From the NCBI RefSeq assembly GCF_031877795.1, contig NC_133934.1:25609716-25673715 (forward strand): a stretch of DNA of 64,000 bases. The letters run 5' to 3'. How positions within the stretch are numbered: position 1 is the first letter of the stretch; each line of letters begins with the position of its first letter. Source of the stretch: Strix aluco (taxonomy: Eukaryota > Chordata > Aves > Strigiformes > Strigidae). Made by a program: the position numbers and the translations under genes. Of the stretch, positions 26,400 through 39,300 are shown piece after piece. The notes under the pieces are model-generated. The model was not told where the DNA came from and searched no databases. It worked only from the letters and a program-made list of their open reading frames with translations.

Positions 26400-27380
26400 A
26401 GCCACGCTTTTAAAACAGCGTTGGTTTTCTCCAGTCAGCCATACAGAGAGGGAGGCAGCGGTTTGGTGAGCGCAAACGAGCTGTGCTGTTTTTATCGCAT
26501 TTCTGCCGCTACTATTGGGAACCGCGCTCCTCCGCCGCCTCTCCGCAGCACGGGCCCCTCGGCGCGGATCCCCGCTGGCCCGCCGGCTACTCGCCCTGGC
26601 CCCGGGGGGGCTGCCGGGACAGCCCCTCGCCGCGTCCCTGGCGCGCAGGGCTCGGGAAAGGCTGACATTCGGCCCGCGGTGAAATGCAGATACAGTTACG
26701 GGAACCCCCCGCCAGGCGAGGACCCCCAGCCCCGGCTCCCCGACCGGGAGGGGCGGAGGGGGGGGCGGCCCTGGCGCGGACCCAGGCCCGGAGGTGGGGC
26801 GGCCCTGGCTCGGATCCCGGCCCGGGCCCGGGCCGGCGGGCGGGGCGGAGGTGGGGCGGCCCGGCGCGGCCCCGGCAGGCGGAGCGGAGCGGAACGGAGC
26901 GGAGCGGGCGCGCTCCGGAAGAGGGAAGGAGCGGGGCGGCGGCGGCGGCGGCATGGCAGCGCGGAGCTCCGCCGGGGATGCCGCGCTGCGCCGCGCGGCT
27001 GAGCAGTGGTTGCTCTGGGACAAGGTGAGGGGCGGCGGGGTCCTCCCCTCCCCGCGGGGGCTGCGGGGGCCAGGGCGGGAGGGGCCTCCCGGCCAGGCAG
27101 GACGCGGGGGGCGATGGGGCGCAGGCTGGTGAGGTGTCAAGAGGCGTGGGGCGAGCCTCGGCTTTTAAATTGTGTCCGTGCTCGGGGCGGTGAAGGCGCT
27201 TGTCGGCGCTTCCCGCCCTGCTCCCGCAGCCCTCCGGCAGAGGGGGGCGCTCCCCTCCCCTCCCGCTCCGCGGCGCGGGCGGGGCCGCGGTTCCCGCCGC
27301 TTTCCGGTGCCGGCGGCAGCGCCGCTCGGGCGCCCGGCGCAGCAGCCCCCGCTTCCGTTTAGAAACCGGCTACTCGGTCT
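26400..27380 (+). promoter_or_regulatory. PGM2: PGM2 CpG-island promoter and 5' UTR
   Basis: A GC- and CpG-dense island spans the PGM2 start codon. Upstream of the ATG there are many GC boxes (Sp1-type), including two copies of GGAGGTGGGGCGGCCC 57 bp apart (from about 26,790 and 26,847). A GGAGC-type pentamer run lies at 26,881-26,905, followed by an ETS-type CCGGAAG site at 26,915-26,921, 32 bp before the ATG. There is no obvious TATA box, which is typical of a housekeeping metabolic gene. The exact transcription start cannot be set from sequence alone. Confidence 0.85.
26953..27024 (+). CDS. PGM2: PGM2 exon 1 (coding part)
   Basis: The exon contributes 24 codons, from ATG within GGCGGCATGG to a GTGAGG donor, and ends in phase 0. 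It encodes the variable N-terminus followed by the conserved EQWLLWDK. The N-terminus is three residues shorter than in human PGM2, which accounts for the total length difference. Confidence 0.93.
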
Positions 27381-30300
27381 CTAAGTGTCGTCACTCTTTC
27401 TGACTCTCAGCTGTATTGACTTTCTTTTTCAAAAGGGTCTGTCTTGTTCCTAACCGCTTCTGTTGTAGGGGCAGTTGATAGACTTAAATTATTAAAGGCA
27501 AGACTACATTGCTGTTTTGTCGGTCTCTCAATGTTAAAAACCTCCAGATACTAAATTTTGTTTCTAAAAGACATGTGGGCTTGCTTCAAAACTACTGGGA
27601 AATGCAGAATCCCTCCTCTCTTTTTCTGGTAGTGTCACCCAGTGCTTAGTGATCCTCACTGTCAATAAAATAACTCCCGAATCTTCAATATCATCTGGTT
27701 TCATGGTTTTTCTTCCTTTTTCTGATATTGCTTAGGAACACGTTAGCATGTGCAATTTCCTGTTATCCCCTGTTAAGGCACTTAAACATCTTAAGACTTA
27801 TCTTTGTGTCTTCAGTTTTGGTCTTGGCAGCACTCTATGCAGAAATAAAATCTTCTGTACATTTCTATATTCCACATGTCTTAAGAAATATATTGCCATA
27901 GTGGTGTTCTGGAAATGCTTCTGTACTTGCTGCTGTAGTTCCCACTGAGATGCAGGCCTGCATTCAGTATATGCGGTTAGCATATTTTTTGTCCCTATAC
28001 ATGAAATTTGTTCATTTGGCTGTATTGGAACACCCTGGCCATGGCCACTGCCCCCCTTTTGGTCACTTTAATGACTGCCCTGGGCTCAGCAGTGCTCTCT
28101 GGGTTTTGTGCAACCTGCGTGTTTGTTTGGTCTTCTGCTTATTTCAAGATCATCAGTGAAAACACAATAATTCATTTTTTAGAAGTCTTTCCAGCTTCTG
28201 AAGGACATCATTAGAAGTACCTCAAGTTTGTTGTGATTCTTCATTAAAGATCATTCGACTGATCAGTTAGCTAGCTCTGTTTTTATTAGTGATAATGCAG
28301 TGCCAAACCAGCCCTTCTTTCAGAAATGCTAGTGTGTCATATCAAATGACAATAAGCTTTTGTGGCTTTTTTTTTTTACAGTTTAATTGATTTTGAGAAA
28401 ACAGTCTGGTTTTAAGGGGCCTGTAATTTCCATAACTTCCTTGACTAACGTTAGTTATATTCCTATCTTCTGTGTAATCATTTAATTTTCAACTGGTTAT
28501 TCCAATCATTTTGTGAAACCCTCTGGAAATCCAATGTGACATCCCTTATAGTAGCTTTACTTTTGAAAGGTTAGCTCTTTGTTAACAATTGCATCTTTGA
28601 CTCAGTAATAATTGACTGGTGTGCAATACCCATTGCCGATTGCTCAAAAACAATGAGGTATTTTCATTTCTGAGAGAGCTTTTACATGTTTGTATTGAGT
28701 AACAGAAGAATCCAATATAACCCTTGTCCATTTACTGAGACTAAAAAAAAAAAAGGTTCCTTTTGACATGTAGAGATGTGTTAATATTTAATGATGATAA
28801 GCTGCTCATTTCTCACAAATAATAGTTTGCAAGAGCAAGCCCTTATGGCTGAAGACGGTCCTGCTGACTTAACAGGAAGTTTCTATCTAGATGACAATTA
28901 CTGAGCTTGTTACCAGGCTGTTTTTGTCATTGTATTCATTACAATAGTATCATATTTTTCATTCTTTCTATTATCAGTCATAAAATTATGGATAGAAGGT
29001 AGCTTCTGGTTTTGTTAAAAATAAAACCTGTATTGTCAGTAGCTGTCCCTCTACTCTAAAACCTTGTGGAGACCCCTGCACTGATGAAACCTCTCCGGGG
29101 CCTTCCTGTAGCATAAAGTAACTCAAGGGCTACCAGGTGATGTTTAAGCAAATTGCACTCCATATTAAATCACCTGCCACTGTATTCACAGAAATCAGTA
29201 TTCTCGTACTCAGATCCAGTTTTATTTGAGAGTAGAAAAAGTGTAACCTGAGACAATCAAGAAGGAAGAAAAAACCAGCACTTTATCCTTCAGATACAAC
29301 TGTGTCCTTTCTTTAGTAGAGGTACTGTGAAGATTTGGTTTTGACTTCTGCTTGAAAAAAGTTTAGGTTTTTTCCTTAGCTGTATACAAGCAGCATCATA
29401 ACATTCCTAAAATTGAAACAAAATAGGAACAGTGCAGATACTTAAGAGAATACAGCCATAAACAGTTATAAAGTAATTCTGGAAAAATCCTTCTGCTATA
29501 TTAAACAGACTTGGACCTGGCTTTTACCATTACTTTGGCGGGGTGGGGAGAGGGGGAAAGCAACCAAACAGCTAAATTCATGGAATCAAGTTTTCTCTAG
29601 CAAATTATGTGGACTGAAACTCTGAGACTGAGGCAGTCACTGAATAAGTATGATCATTTAACCAGACCTGAAACACTGGAGGATTCCTGTAGTTTCACAG
29701 TAGATACCAAACCTGGGAAGTTCCTCTAACAATAAAAACCAAAAATCTCCTTGATTCTGAGAGCTACAGGATGTTCCTGGTGTCCAGCTGCCCTTCTGTA
29801 TTGGTATTACCACTTCTAGTCTGTCCAACATCTACACAAATGTGTGTAGCATCTACCTAAAGAGATGCCCGTTTCAATGGTAAGAGACAACTCCTGTGCA
29901 CAAAGCTCATGAAGGGGAGCAAAAGGTGACTAGGCAGTGTACAAAGCCTGATGCAAAAGGTGTCGTTCAGATTTTACCTACAAGACATAGGCCTGATACT
30001 GCAGCAAAAAGTTCAGGTCAACTTTTAAACAGCCTAAACTCAGAGTAATTATCCTGACCTATATTATTTGATAATAACATAGAATTATAGTTATTCTTAC
30101 AATTATAGAGTATAATTACAATAATACAGAATTACTTTGAGCCTCCTACGAGGAAGTGTCAGTTACAACATTCTTGGACTGGTAAATCAGTCATTCTTAA
30201 ACTGGAAATCAGTAATTCTGGGGTACCTAATTGCTTATTGCACCCAGGAAACCTGATTTTTTTTTTTTCCTTATTTAGTTTATTCGCATTATATAGTTTC

Positions 30301-33300
30301 ATCATTAGTACCAAAGGCTCTTTAGCTTTATGTGTATTTATTTAAACTATGGTGTTTGTCCTGCAGCAGCAGATGCACAGGTCAGTGATTAGGGCATCCA
30401 GACCCTGGTCTCAGTTTGGTGTGCAGAATGCTTACACCTTTGTATGCAAGCTCACTCACATGCCTAGTGCTGCGCATGTTCTGCAGCATTTTCTGGAGCT
30501 GCAGGAAATATATTTTTTTGCCTAGCATGATATGCCTTTTCTTGCTGTAAGCATATGTAGATTATCCAAGAAATAGTAAAGTTCATTACTTTTATGAGGT
30601 CAATTGGTTGACTAGAATTCAAAGCTTGTGTCTATTTGGAAATTATAATCTTTGTACTCCAGTGTAAAGTGTGTGTAATCATGCGGTGAGTAACCTGTGG
30701 AGTATGCCGCCTCTCCACATAACCCTGTTGCCTAGTGGCTGGAGTGTGCCATCTGTCCTGCTGGCTCATCAGTTTTCAAGAAACCAAATACTAAATTTCA
30801 CAAATCCTCTGTTATTAAGACTGAGATGTTGGGGCATACAGGACTTCACTAATTCCTAAGTTTGGAAACAAAGAGAGTTGATAACAATGAAGAGTCGATA
30901 CAAGCAATATACCAAGAAAAGCAGGGAAACTTGTAAACTCCTCACTGTTCTCAAGCAGTCTGATGCAGCCTTTCCATTGCCACTCTGCACAGTCATTTTA
31001 TTTAAGAAGTCAGCTGTAGTTGATAAGCTTTCATCCTGAGGGTTGTGCTTATTTTTACAAGCACTGCCTGCAAGTATATTGCAAATTGACATCTTTATCT
31101 TCTGATCAGTCTGCTTAGTTTTGCTGCTGCCTCTGGTGTTAGCCAGTCTTGGGACAAGGATATGATTTTTTTTTTTTTTTTTTAAACTCTACTTACAGTG
31201 CTATGGAAGTAACAAATATTTCTTAATTATCAGCTTAACTTACTTTCTTGTGTGTTTAGAGTAGTTCTTATGTTGTGATGACAAAAATTCTCTGAACTGT
31301 AAAGATGCTTTTTTGTTTGGTTGGTTTTGTTTTGTTTTTAAAACCAGACAATATTAAAATAGACATCTTGGAAATCTTTTTACTTCCCAAAATGTGATAT
31401 ATACACTGCTGTCAAGGCAGCATGTTCATTTAAGGAGATAAATCTAAAATAAGAAATACTTGAGATTGTCCTGACTTAAAAGTAGGAAGGTGTAGCAGGA
31501 GTTCTGGTGTTCCTGAAGTGGCATACGATGTTTTGGTACTGAAATAACCCAGTACAGAGAGTGGGAAAGAAAGTCAGTTCTGTTAAGAAGCTTAAGGGTA
31601 TTAAAAACTATTGTGGTTTAGGCCCAGAGGGCAGCTGAGCACCATGCAGTTGTTCATTCACCCCTTCTCCGCCAGCGCCGGGAAGGAAAAAAATGAAACA
31701 AAAAAGCTCAGGAATGATAAGGACAGGGAGGGGTCCCTCACCCGTTAAAGGTCACAGGCAAAATCCAAGATAGGGTGAGAAAAAAACAAGATCACTTTAA
31801 TTCAACACTAACAAAAACCACACAGAATGGGACAGTGAGAAGCGTTACTATATCTTAAACCAGCTCCCCCCACCCCTCCCTTCTTCCCGGGCTCAGTTTT
31901 GTTCCCGGTATCTCTACGTCCCTCCCCAGCAGTGCAGGGGCAGGGGATGGGGGGTGCTGTCAGTCCACGGCTTCTCCCTCCAAGGGGAGGAAGCACTCTT
32001 CTGCATTCTTCCCCCTGCTCCACGTGTCATCCCTCTCACGAGACAGTCCTCCACAAACTCTCTCTGCCGTGACTCCTCCCCACGGGATGCATTCTCCTCG
32101 AGATGCTCCGGCGTGGGTCACCTCCACGTGTTTCAGTCCTCCCAGTGCCCAACTACAACCGCGGGGGCTCTGCTCCTCCGGTGACCTCCATGGGTGGCAG
32201 GGGGGTGGCCCTGCCGTCTCACCACGGGATACAAGGGGGCTCCATGCTCTGGCGCTCCTCCCCGCCTCCCTCCTCCTTCCTTCCACTGACCTTGATGTTC
32301 ACATAGGTGTCCTTCTCGTAATGCCTCCTCAAAATCCCTCCTACACCCTCCCACGTTCCCCTTCTTAAATATGTTATCACAGAGGCACAGCCACTATCGC
32401 TGATTGGCTCGGTCTTGGCCAGAGGCAGGTCCCATGTGGAGCCAGGGGAGCTTCGAGAAGCTTCTCACAGGGACCACTGCTGTTGCCCCCTCCCCTGCTA
32501 CCAAAAACCCTGCCACACAAACCCAGTACAAAAACAAACAAACAAACAAAACCTTTTCTAGAATACCTGAATTTTGTGTCTACAGAATCCAAAAACTTCT
32601 GCAATAGTGAAGCAACTGGTTGCTGAAGGAAATGTCAGAGAACTGCAGAAAAACTTTGGCTCGCGGATGGAGTTTGGCACAGCAGGGCTCAGAGCTGCCA
32701 TGGGAGCAGGGATTTCCCACATGAATGACTTGACTATTATCCAGACAACCCAGGTACTGTGTTTAGCACTTTATCTCACTTAATCGGTTGTATATATGAA
32801 CAGAAGAGCCTCATTTATGACAAGCAAACAGGTATCCTATGGAAGTACCAGTTTTTTACTATTCTTCCAGTTTTCAGAAGTAATTTAAATGATAATTATT
32901 AGCTGAGTGCTGATCTCTGAAAACAAGCAGAGAGAAGCTATTAAACCATTAAAATAAGTTATTTTCCGTATCTGATTTGCAATTGAATTTTTATACACAG
33001 CTACAGTTAAGCTCAAGTGAATCAGTTAGTACTGATGTAACAACTACAAAAAACCCCAAAGGTTAAAAAAACCCCAAAACCTTAAATTACTGCAGCCTGG
33101 TGGTGTATCATGTCCTAAACAGGTGTCATTGTTAAGAGTGAGATTCAATTAAAAAACTGAAATATTGGCCAGTTCTCTCCCTCATCTGAGACCGAACACA
33201 GCTAAATCATTTCTCAAAATCTGCAGTTCAGACTTAATCATGTTAACTGGTTCTTTCTGGAGTTGGTTCTGATGTTTGGAAAAGTACTTAAATGCTGTCC

Positions 33301-36300
33301 AGCTTCACTATTATTGATTTGAAGGTTTCTGGTATTTCTTGGTGTTTGTTGGTCCTAGACAAACTGAATTCCAATCCAGTTCAGTGGGATGTTACATGCA
33401 CTCACCTTTCTAAGATGACAACATCTTAGTAGTCATCTTAATGCAATGATAAATTAAATATTGATTGGGATAATGAGGTGGATTTGTTCTTGTCTTCAGG
33501 GATTTTGCAGATACCTTGAGAAGAATTTCAGTGACCTGAAAAAGAGAGGAGTTGTGATTGGTTTTGATGCTCGTGCCCATCTTTCCAGTGGAGGTAGTAG
33601 CAAAAGGTACTTACTTAGTTTTAAGTATCTTGTAGATGTATTGTGTGATCCATTATGGTTTTATATCTGCTTCAACAGTTTATAGTATTTTTATATTCTA
33701 TTAATGCCAAAGCAGTTCTTAGACTTGTGCTTTGTCTGTTGGGAATAGTAAGAGAACACATTTAAATTGGGTCTGTATAATAATTTGGGGTTTCTTTATG
33801 TGGGTTTTTGTTTGTTTCTTCTTTAAATTGGAGGTGGGGCAAGCTGTGAATTTTACGAAAGTAGCTGTTGTGAAAATGAATATATTTCCTAGGCATCTTT
33901 TCTTCCTGTTTAGGTTTGCAAGACTTGCTGCTAATACCTTCATCAGTCAAGGAGTTCCAGTTTATCTGTTCTCTGATATAACACCAACTCCTTTTGTGGT
34001 AGGTTTCTCTATTATATCTTTTCACATACACACAAATTCTGTCAGATACCTTGCATTACTTACATTAAGAAAAACTAGACAAACCACTTCTTTTTTAAGC
34101 TCTACCTGCAGTGAGTCTTATGCTTATTTAGTCATATTTAGTTCACAACACCACAACAAGAGAAGGAAGAAGCTTAGTGGAATATCAGTGACAGTGGGAC
34201 GTGTTTCTATTCATTCCTGCTTTCAGGTAGATTTCTTGTAGAAGACATCTCATTTTCTAGATTGCTGTGGAGTCTGAAGTCTGAAACATACACACACATT
34301 TAGTTTTGTGATTTTTGGTTGTTTGGTTTTGTCAGGTTTTTAAATTATTTTTTCTTTTTGGGGTATTGAATCCAAAATAGCCTTTTTAAATAGCAGGTTG
34401 TTGGAATGCAGCGATGTTATATGGAGAGGGTGGTTGAATGTGGCCGCATTTTCACCATCGGATCACTAGGTGTCAGTCCTCTAGAGCAATAAAGAAAACT
34501 CCTACCTTTGCACCAAAAGCACCAGTTTCTCCCGATACCAGTTGCTCCAGTGAGTGCTGCAAATAGAACATAGTGGGATGAAGACTTTGTATGTAGCATT
34601 CTTGTACTGATACAAATTTTGGTAGATTTAGGGTCAAATTCTTCATAGCACAGCATAAAGCAGTGTTGCAAGAACTGCAGTTGGTTGCATTCGCTATTAA
34701 ATGAAGAGCCAGGAGTAAACTTCAGCTGGACCTGTGGTCACAAACAATGCTTTATTTTTAATTCACTCTATCTATTTTGGACTAATTTATAAGAGCTCTC
34801 TCCAAAGCAATTCTCTTCTGAACCATGATGGAGTGGTTGCTCCCCAGGCTGCTCTCAAAAGATAGCATGGATGAGACTTCTCCAGTTGTAATTCTCTACC
34901 CTGTGTAGACTTCTGCCATTACCCCAACAGACTTTGCACCCTTAAAGACCTCAGGTATCTCAAGCCATTCTACAGTAGGCAACACGTGCATTCAGTTTCC
35001 TTCTGTAAAAAGGAATCTACTCTAGAGATCCACACAGTGTCTGAAACGAGCAAGAAGAAGCAAGGACTGAAGTTGTGCCACGTGGGGTCTAGTGGAGCAA
35101 GTACTACTTAGCTTCTGCCTAAGAGAGTCAGTCTGTAGGAATCACATCCTGGCTTTCTTTTCCTTCAGCAGTATGGAAGTATTGCACATGCATATGAATA
35201 AATAATATATACTATTTTGCACATTCCACTTCAGATAACTTTCTCTTGTTACAGCCATACACAGTAACTCATCTGAAGCTTTGTGCTGGAATTATGGTTA
35301 CGGCTTCACATAATCCAAAACAAGATAATGGTTACAAGGTATTCCTATACGATCTATTTTCTGGCTTTTTTCATTTTTTTCCACATAGAGACACTAATAC
35401 TATTGTGTGTAGTTCCTATCATGGTATAGACCAAATTAATTGATAGTTTGATCTCTTCTACGTGTATGTGTTTAAAGCTAGTAGCATGTTATGCTAATAA
35501 CATAATTATAATCTTAGCTTTAAAAGCGGGAAGATAAGTAATACCATTGCATACTTTGGAACACTTTAAAATATTAACTGAAAGCATTAACTGTTTGTCC
35601 AACTCATGATTTAAAAAGATCTCTTTAGTTTTACAAACCCAGAGAGTTAGAAATATGTGAAATGATGAGTTGTTTGTACAAAATATTTTGAATAAACTCC
35701 ATTAATTTCTTGTAGTATATTTTTCTTTTGCTAAGTGACACAGTTATTAGTGTGACTTTTTCTATGACAGAAATCTTCTTTCCACTGAAAAAAACATGGC
35801 TGAGCTGCCTGTCTGCCAATCATCCCATAGCTGGAATAGTCATATACAGACTGTTTCCTAACCACAGAAATGGAAGTTGGGAGATCTTTTTTTCTCTTCT
35901 TAATAGAAAAACAAGGCATTAGGAGAGATGATTTCTTGCTGTTTCTCCCTCTGGAACTTCATGTCTGCTTAAAATTGCTTTTTTTAATATTTCATGTATT
36001 GATTTTGATAGCTTGTTTGGATGTTTTATCAATTACTTTTTAAATCAACTTTACTTTTTCTTAAACTTCTGTTATTTGGGCTACATATACACATGGATCA
36101 GAAACTGTTAGGTATCTTTCCTTAAACTTGTAGTCTGTGAACCGTCAGTAGAAGGAAGTGTGCAAACAACTCTCAAAAAGTAAAACATAAATACACCTCT
36201 TCCTGGATGTGTAAACAGTCAACAAAAAGAAGACAACTACAAATAATGAACATCTTGAAAGTTAGTTGAATTTGTGCTTGTTGCTGTAGTCAGCTGCAAA

Positions 36301-39300
36301 GTTTTTGTGCCTTTCTCCTTAATTGTTTATAGTAAATGTGTTTCACTTTTGCATGCTTTTTTCCTTTTAAGAATTCTTCTCTATATAATGATTATACCTA
36401 AAAATCTGGAAGAAAATGTATGAAACAGCACAGTCAAGTTATCAATCCCAAGGCTGGCAGACAGGCTGATAATTGAAACTTCTCAGTAAATGAGCTGGGA
36501 CTTGTTTTGTGTTTCATTATGGATTTTGATATCTTCTGGTAAAATTAAACAGCTTTTTTTATAGAACAAAAATGGGATGTAAGAGAAAACACTGAGAATA
36601 TGAAGAGGGGAATATTCTGGGTATACTTAAGCCTAATGTACTGTCTTACTCTACCAAATGTAGTGCACGTTAGCCAACAGAAAAAACCCAAAGCTATCCT
36701 GCAATATTAATGACCAAATACTCACCCTATTTATTATTTAGGTTTACTGGGAAAATGGTGCTCAGATCATTTCCCCTCATGACAAAGGAATTTCTCAGGC
36801 TATTGAGGAGAACCAAGAGCCATGGCCTCAGGCTTGGGATGACAAACTGATTGACAGCAGCCTGCTACTTCATGATCCATATGCCACGGTCAATAAGGAG
36901 TATTTCAAAGACATACAGAAACAGTGCTTTCACAGGTAACTGGTATTAAGTCCGTTAAGAATATGGGATTTTCCATCTAGTATGTCAGCAGGGCAGTTTA
37001 AATTGATGGAAATCAGGGCAGCCGTGATCCTGTCATCATCCAGTTCTCTTTGTGCCTTCTTGTCATCTTTTGTGGTAGCACTGGCAACTGTGTGGTAACA
37101 TAGTAAGCCAGTTCATAAAGCTGGTCTGCCAGAAGTCTAACGCAGCAATTAGTTTCTGATTATATCATCTCCTTGTAGTCACATGACGACACATCAACCA
37201 AATGACACAGCAAGAGTGGGGCTACCTTGTGCAGCTGGGAGTGAGCTGACACTGACGGTCCAACAGCCTCAAAATGGCCTTCTAAGAGAGAAGGTGAAGC
37301 CAGATGTGGTAGAAGGAGGTCTTGCTCTGTCATTCTAGTTTTGCACGTGCTCCTGGTGGCCTTGGGTGCCTTGCACCTAGTCCTGTCACTTGCTCAGTAA
37401 AAGCTTTACTCAAAAAAATCAAGTGGATGTTTCTTTTTGTGATTAACAAGTAGAATTGGTTTATGAATTAGATGAGTATCAACCTGTTAGATCTGCTTGT
37501 TTACATCAAAACTTTAACCACTAGAAACCATGTTCTTACTCTTGCTAAAAACAAAGTCAGAATTACTAGAAAGTTGGGGATATGTGAGAAATTATGCTGC
37601 TTTTTCAGAATAGGAGTTAAATGTCTCCTTAGGAGTTTGCATGCCTTTAGGTATGTTCTACACTTTCAATAATATACTTCATAAACATGAATGTGCTCAA
37701 ATGAGGCGTGCTGCTTTCGGTTCACTGTGTCCACAGTCTTTGGAGCCGGTTTAAATGCCAGAGTTGGGGATGAAGCGTCTTATTAGTCGGTTGTATTTGT
37801 TTTCTACACATATACCAGGACATTAGATATCAAGAGTCACTCATATTGCTGAAAAATTAGGCTAAGCCAATTTTCAAGCCATTGCCTTTAAAATCTGACT
37901 ACCTTTAATTTATAATTTTAAGATCTAGAATACTGAGTCATGTCTGTTTCCAACTGTAGTCAATTTTGTGCAGAATATTCTTCCATATCCAAGTTTACTG
38001 TTAATCTGTTTTATTTCAGGAATATAAACAAGGAAACAAACCTGAAATTTGTTCATACTTCTGTGCATGGCGTAGGTCATAAATTTGTGCAGTTGGCCTT
38101 CAAGGCATTTGACCTTAGCCCTCCTTTTGCTGTTCCGGAACAGAAGGATCCTGATCCAGATTTTCCCACAGTGAAGTATCCAAATCCTGAGGAAGGCAAA
38201 GGTGTTCTGGTAATTAGATACTTTTTTAATAGTTGCAATGTCTTTCAAACAGTGTTTCCTTTCTGCCAGTAGTCATGGCTATAAATACTGGTTGAAGGTC
38301 TATTTTGTGTCTGTTTTCATAGCCTTACATTTAGTGAAGAGTTAGCTGGTATCCTTTCATTGAAATTTGTAACTCTTTTTGAACCAGACAGATAATGATT
38401 AGCTATAACTTTGAACTACTTCGTTCTGTGCTCTAACAGAATGGGCAGCATCTGCATGTAGAACAAAGTGATACAGTTCCTTTTAAAATATAAAATAACA
38501 ATAGAAAAATCTTCACAGTTGGTTTTGGAAAGTTTCTACAATTTCAATCTGAAATGCAAGGACTAAATTGTTCTGATATGATACCAGGAGGAGGCGGGGA
38601 AGTCCTGACAGGGTTAGAATTTCTGCTGTAAGTATTTCTGCCACACTTTGTTGTTGAAGGATCCTGTTGAATCCAAGTAGTGTTTGACTCGGGCTGCAGA
38701 AGTGGAATGATGTAGTTGAAGTTAAATATCCTGACTGCTCTACTGGTGCCAGGCTTAAAGTTTATTTTTTGTAGAGACATATCATTATTTTGGTTTTTTA
38801 AGATTAAATAAATTGGGAAAATTATTAGAAACCTATAAAGAAAGTGAAAATATTATTTGGGAGTATTAACACTCATCTCATCTTGCTTACCACTTTTCCA
38901 GACATTATCTTTTGCTTTGGCTGAAAAAGATGGGGCAAAAATCATTCTGGCAAATGATCCTGATGCTGATCGACTTGCAGTGGCAGAGAAACAAGAGAGG
39001 TATGGTAATTAAGAAATGCAACCCATTTACGTTTTTTACTTAAAGGCTGGGCTCATTTGGGGGATTCTTGCTACCTGTGTCACAGAGGAAGACAGAATAG
39101 ACACAGTATTTGTTTTTGGACTGAAAACACATAGAAATGTGAGAGGACTGTATGAAGCAGACCACAGTGGGGGCAGTAAATGAAATAATGGTTAATATTA
39201 GACACTGTACAGAAGATTGAATAAATACTTGGCACTTGCTGTACTTGAGGTATGCACAGAAGCATGTGAATTGTTGTGATTGTGCTATACCTTTTCAAAG

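Noticed and set aside
26352-27384. Open frames up to 256 codons around the PGM2 promoter
   Set aside because: Compositional shadows of the CpG island; only the frame starting at 26,953 continues into conserved PGM2 exons.
31954-32368. Frames of about 70-115 codons in PGM2 intron 1
   Set aside because: Inside the GC-rich solo LTR; not retroviral proteins and not exons.
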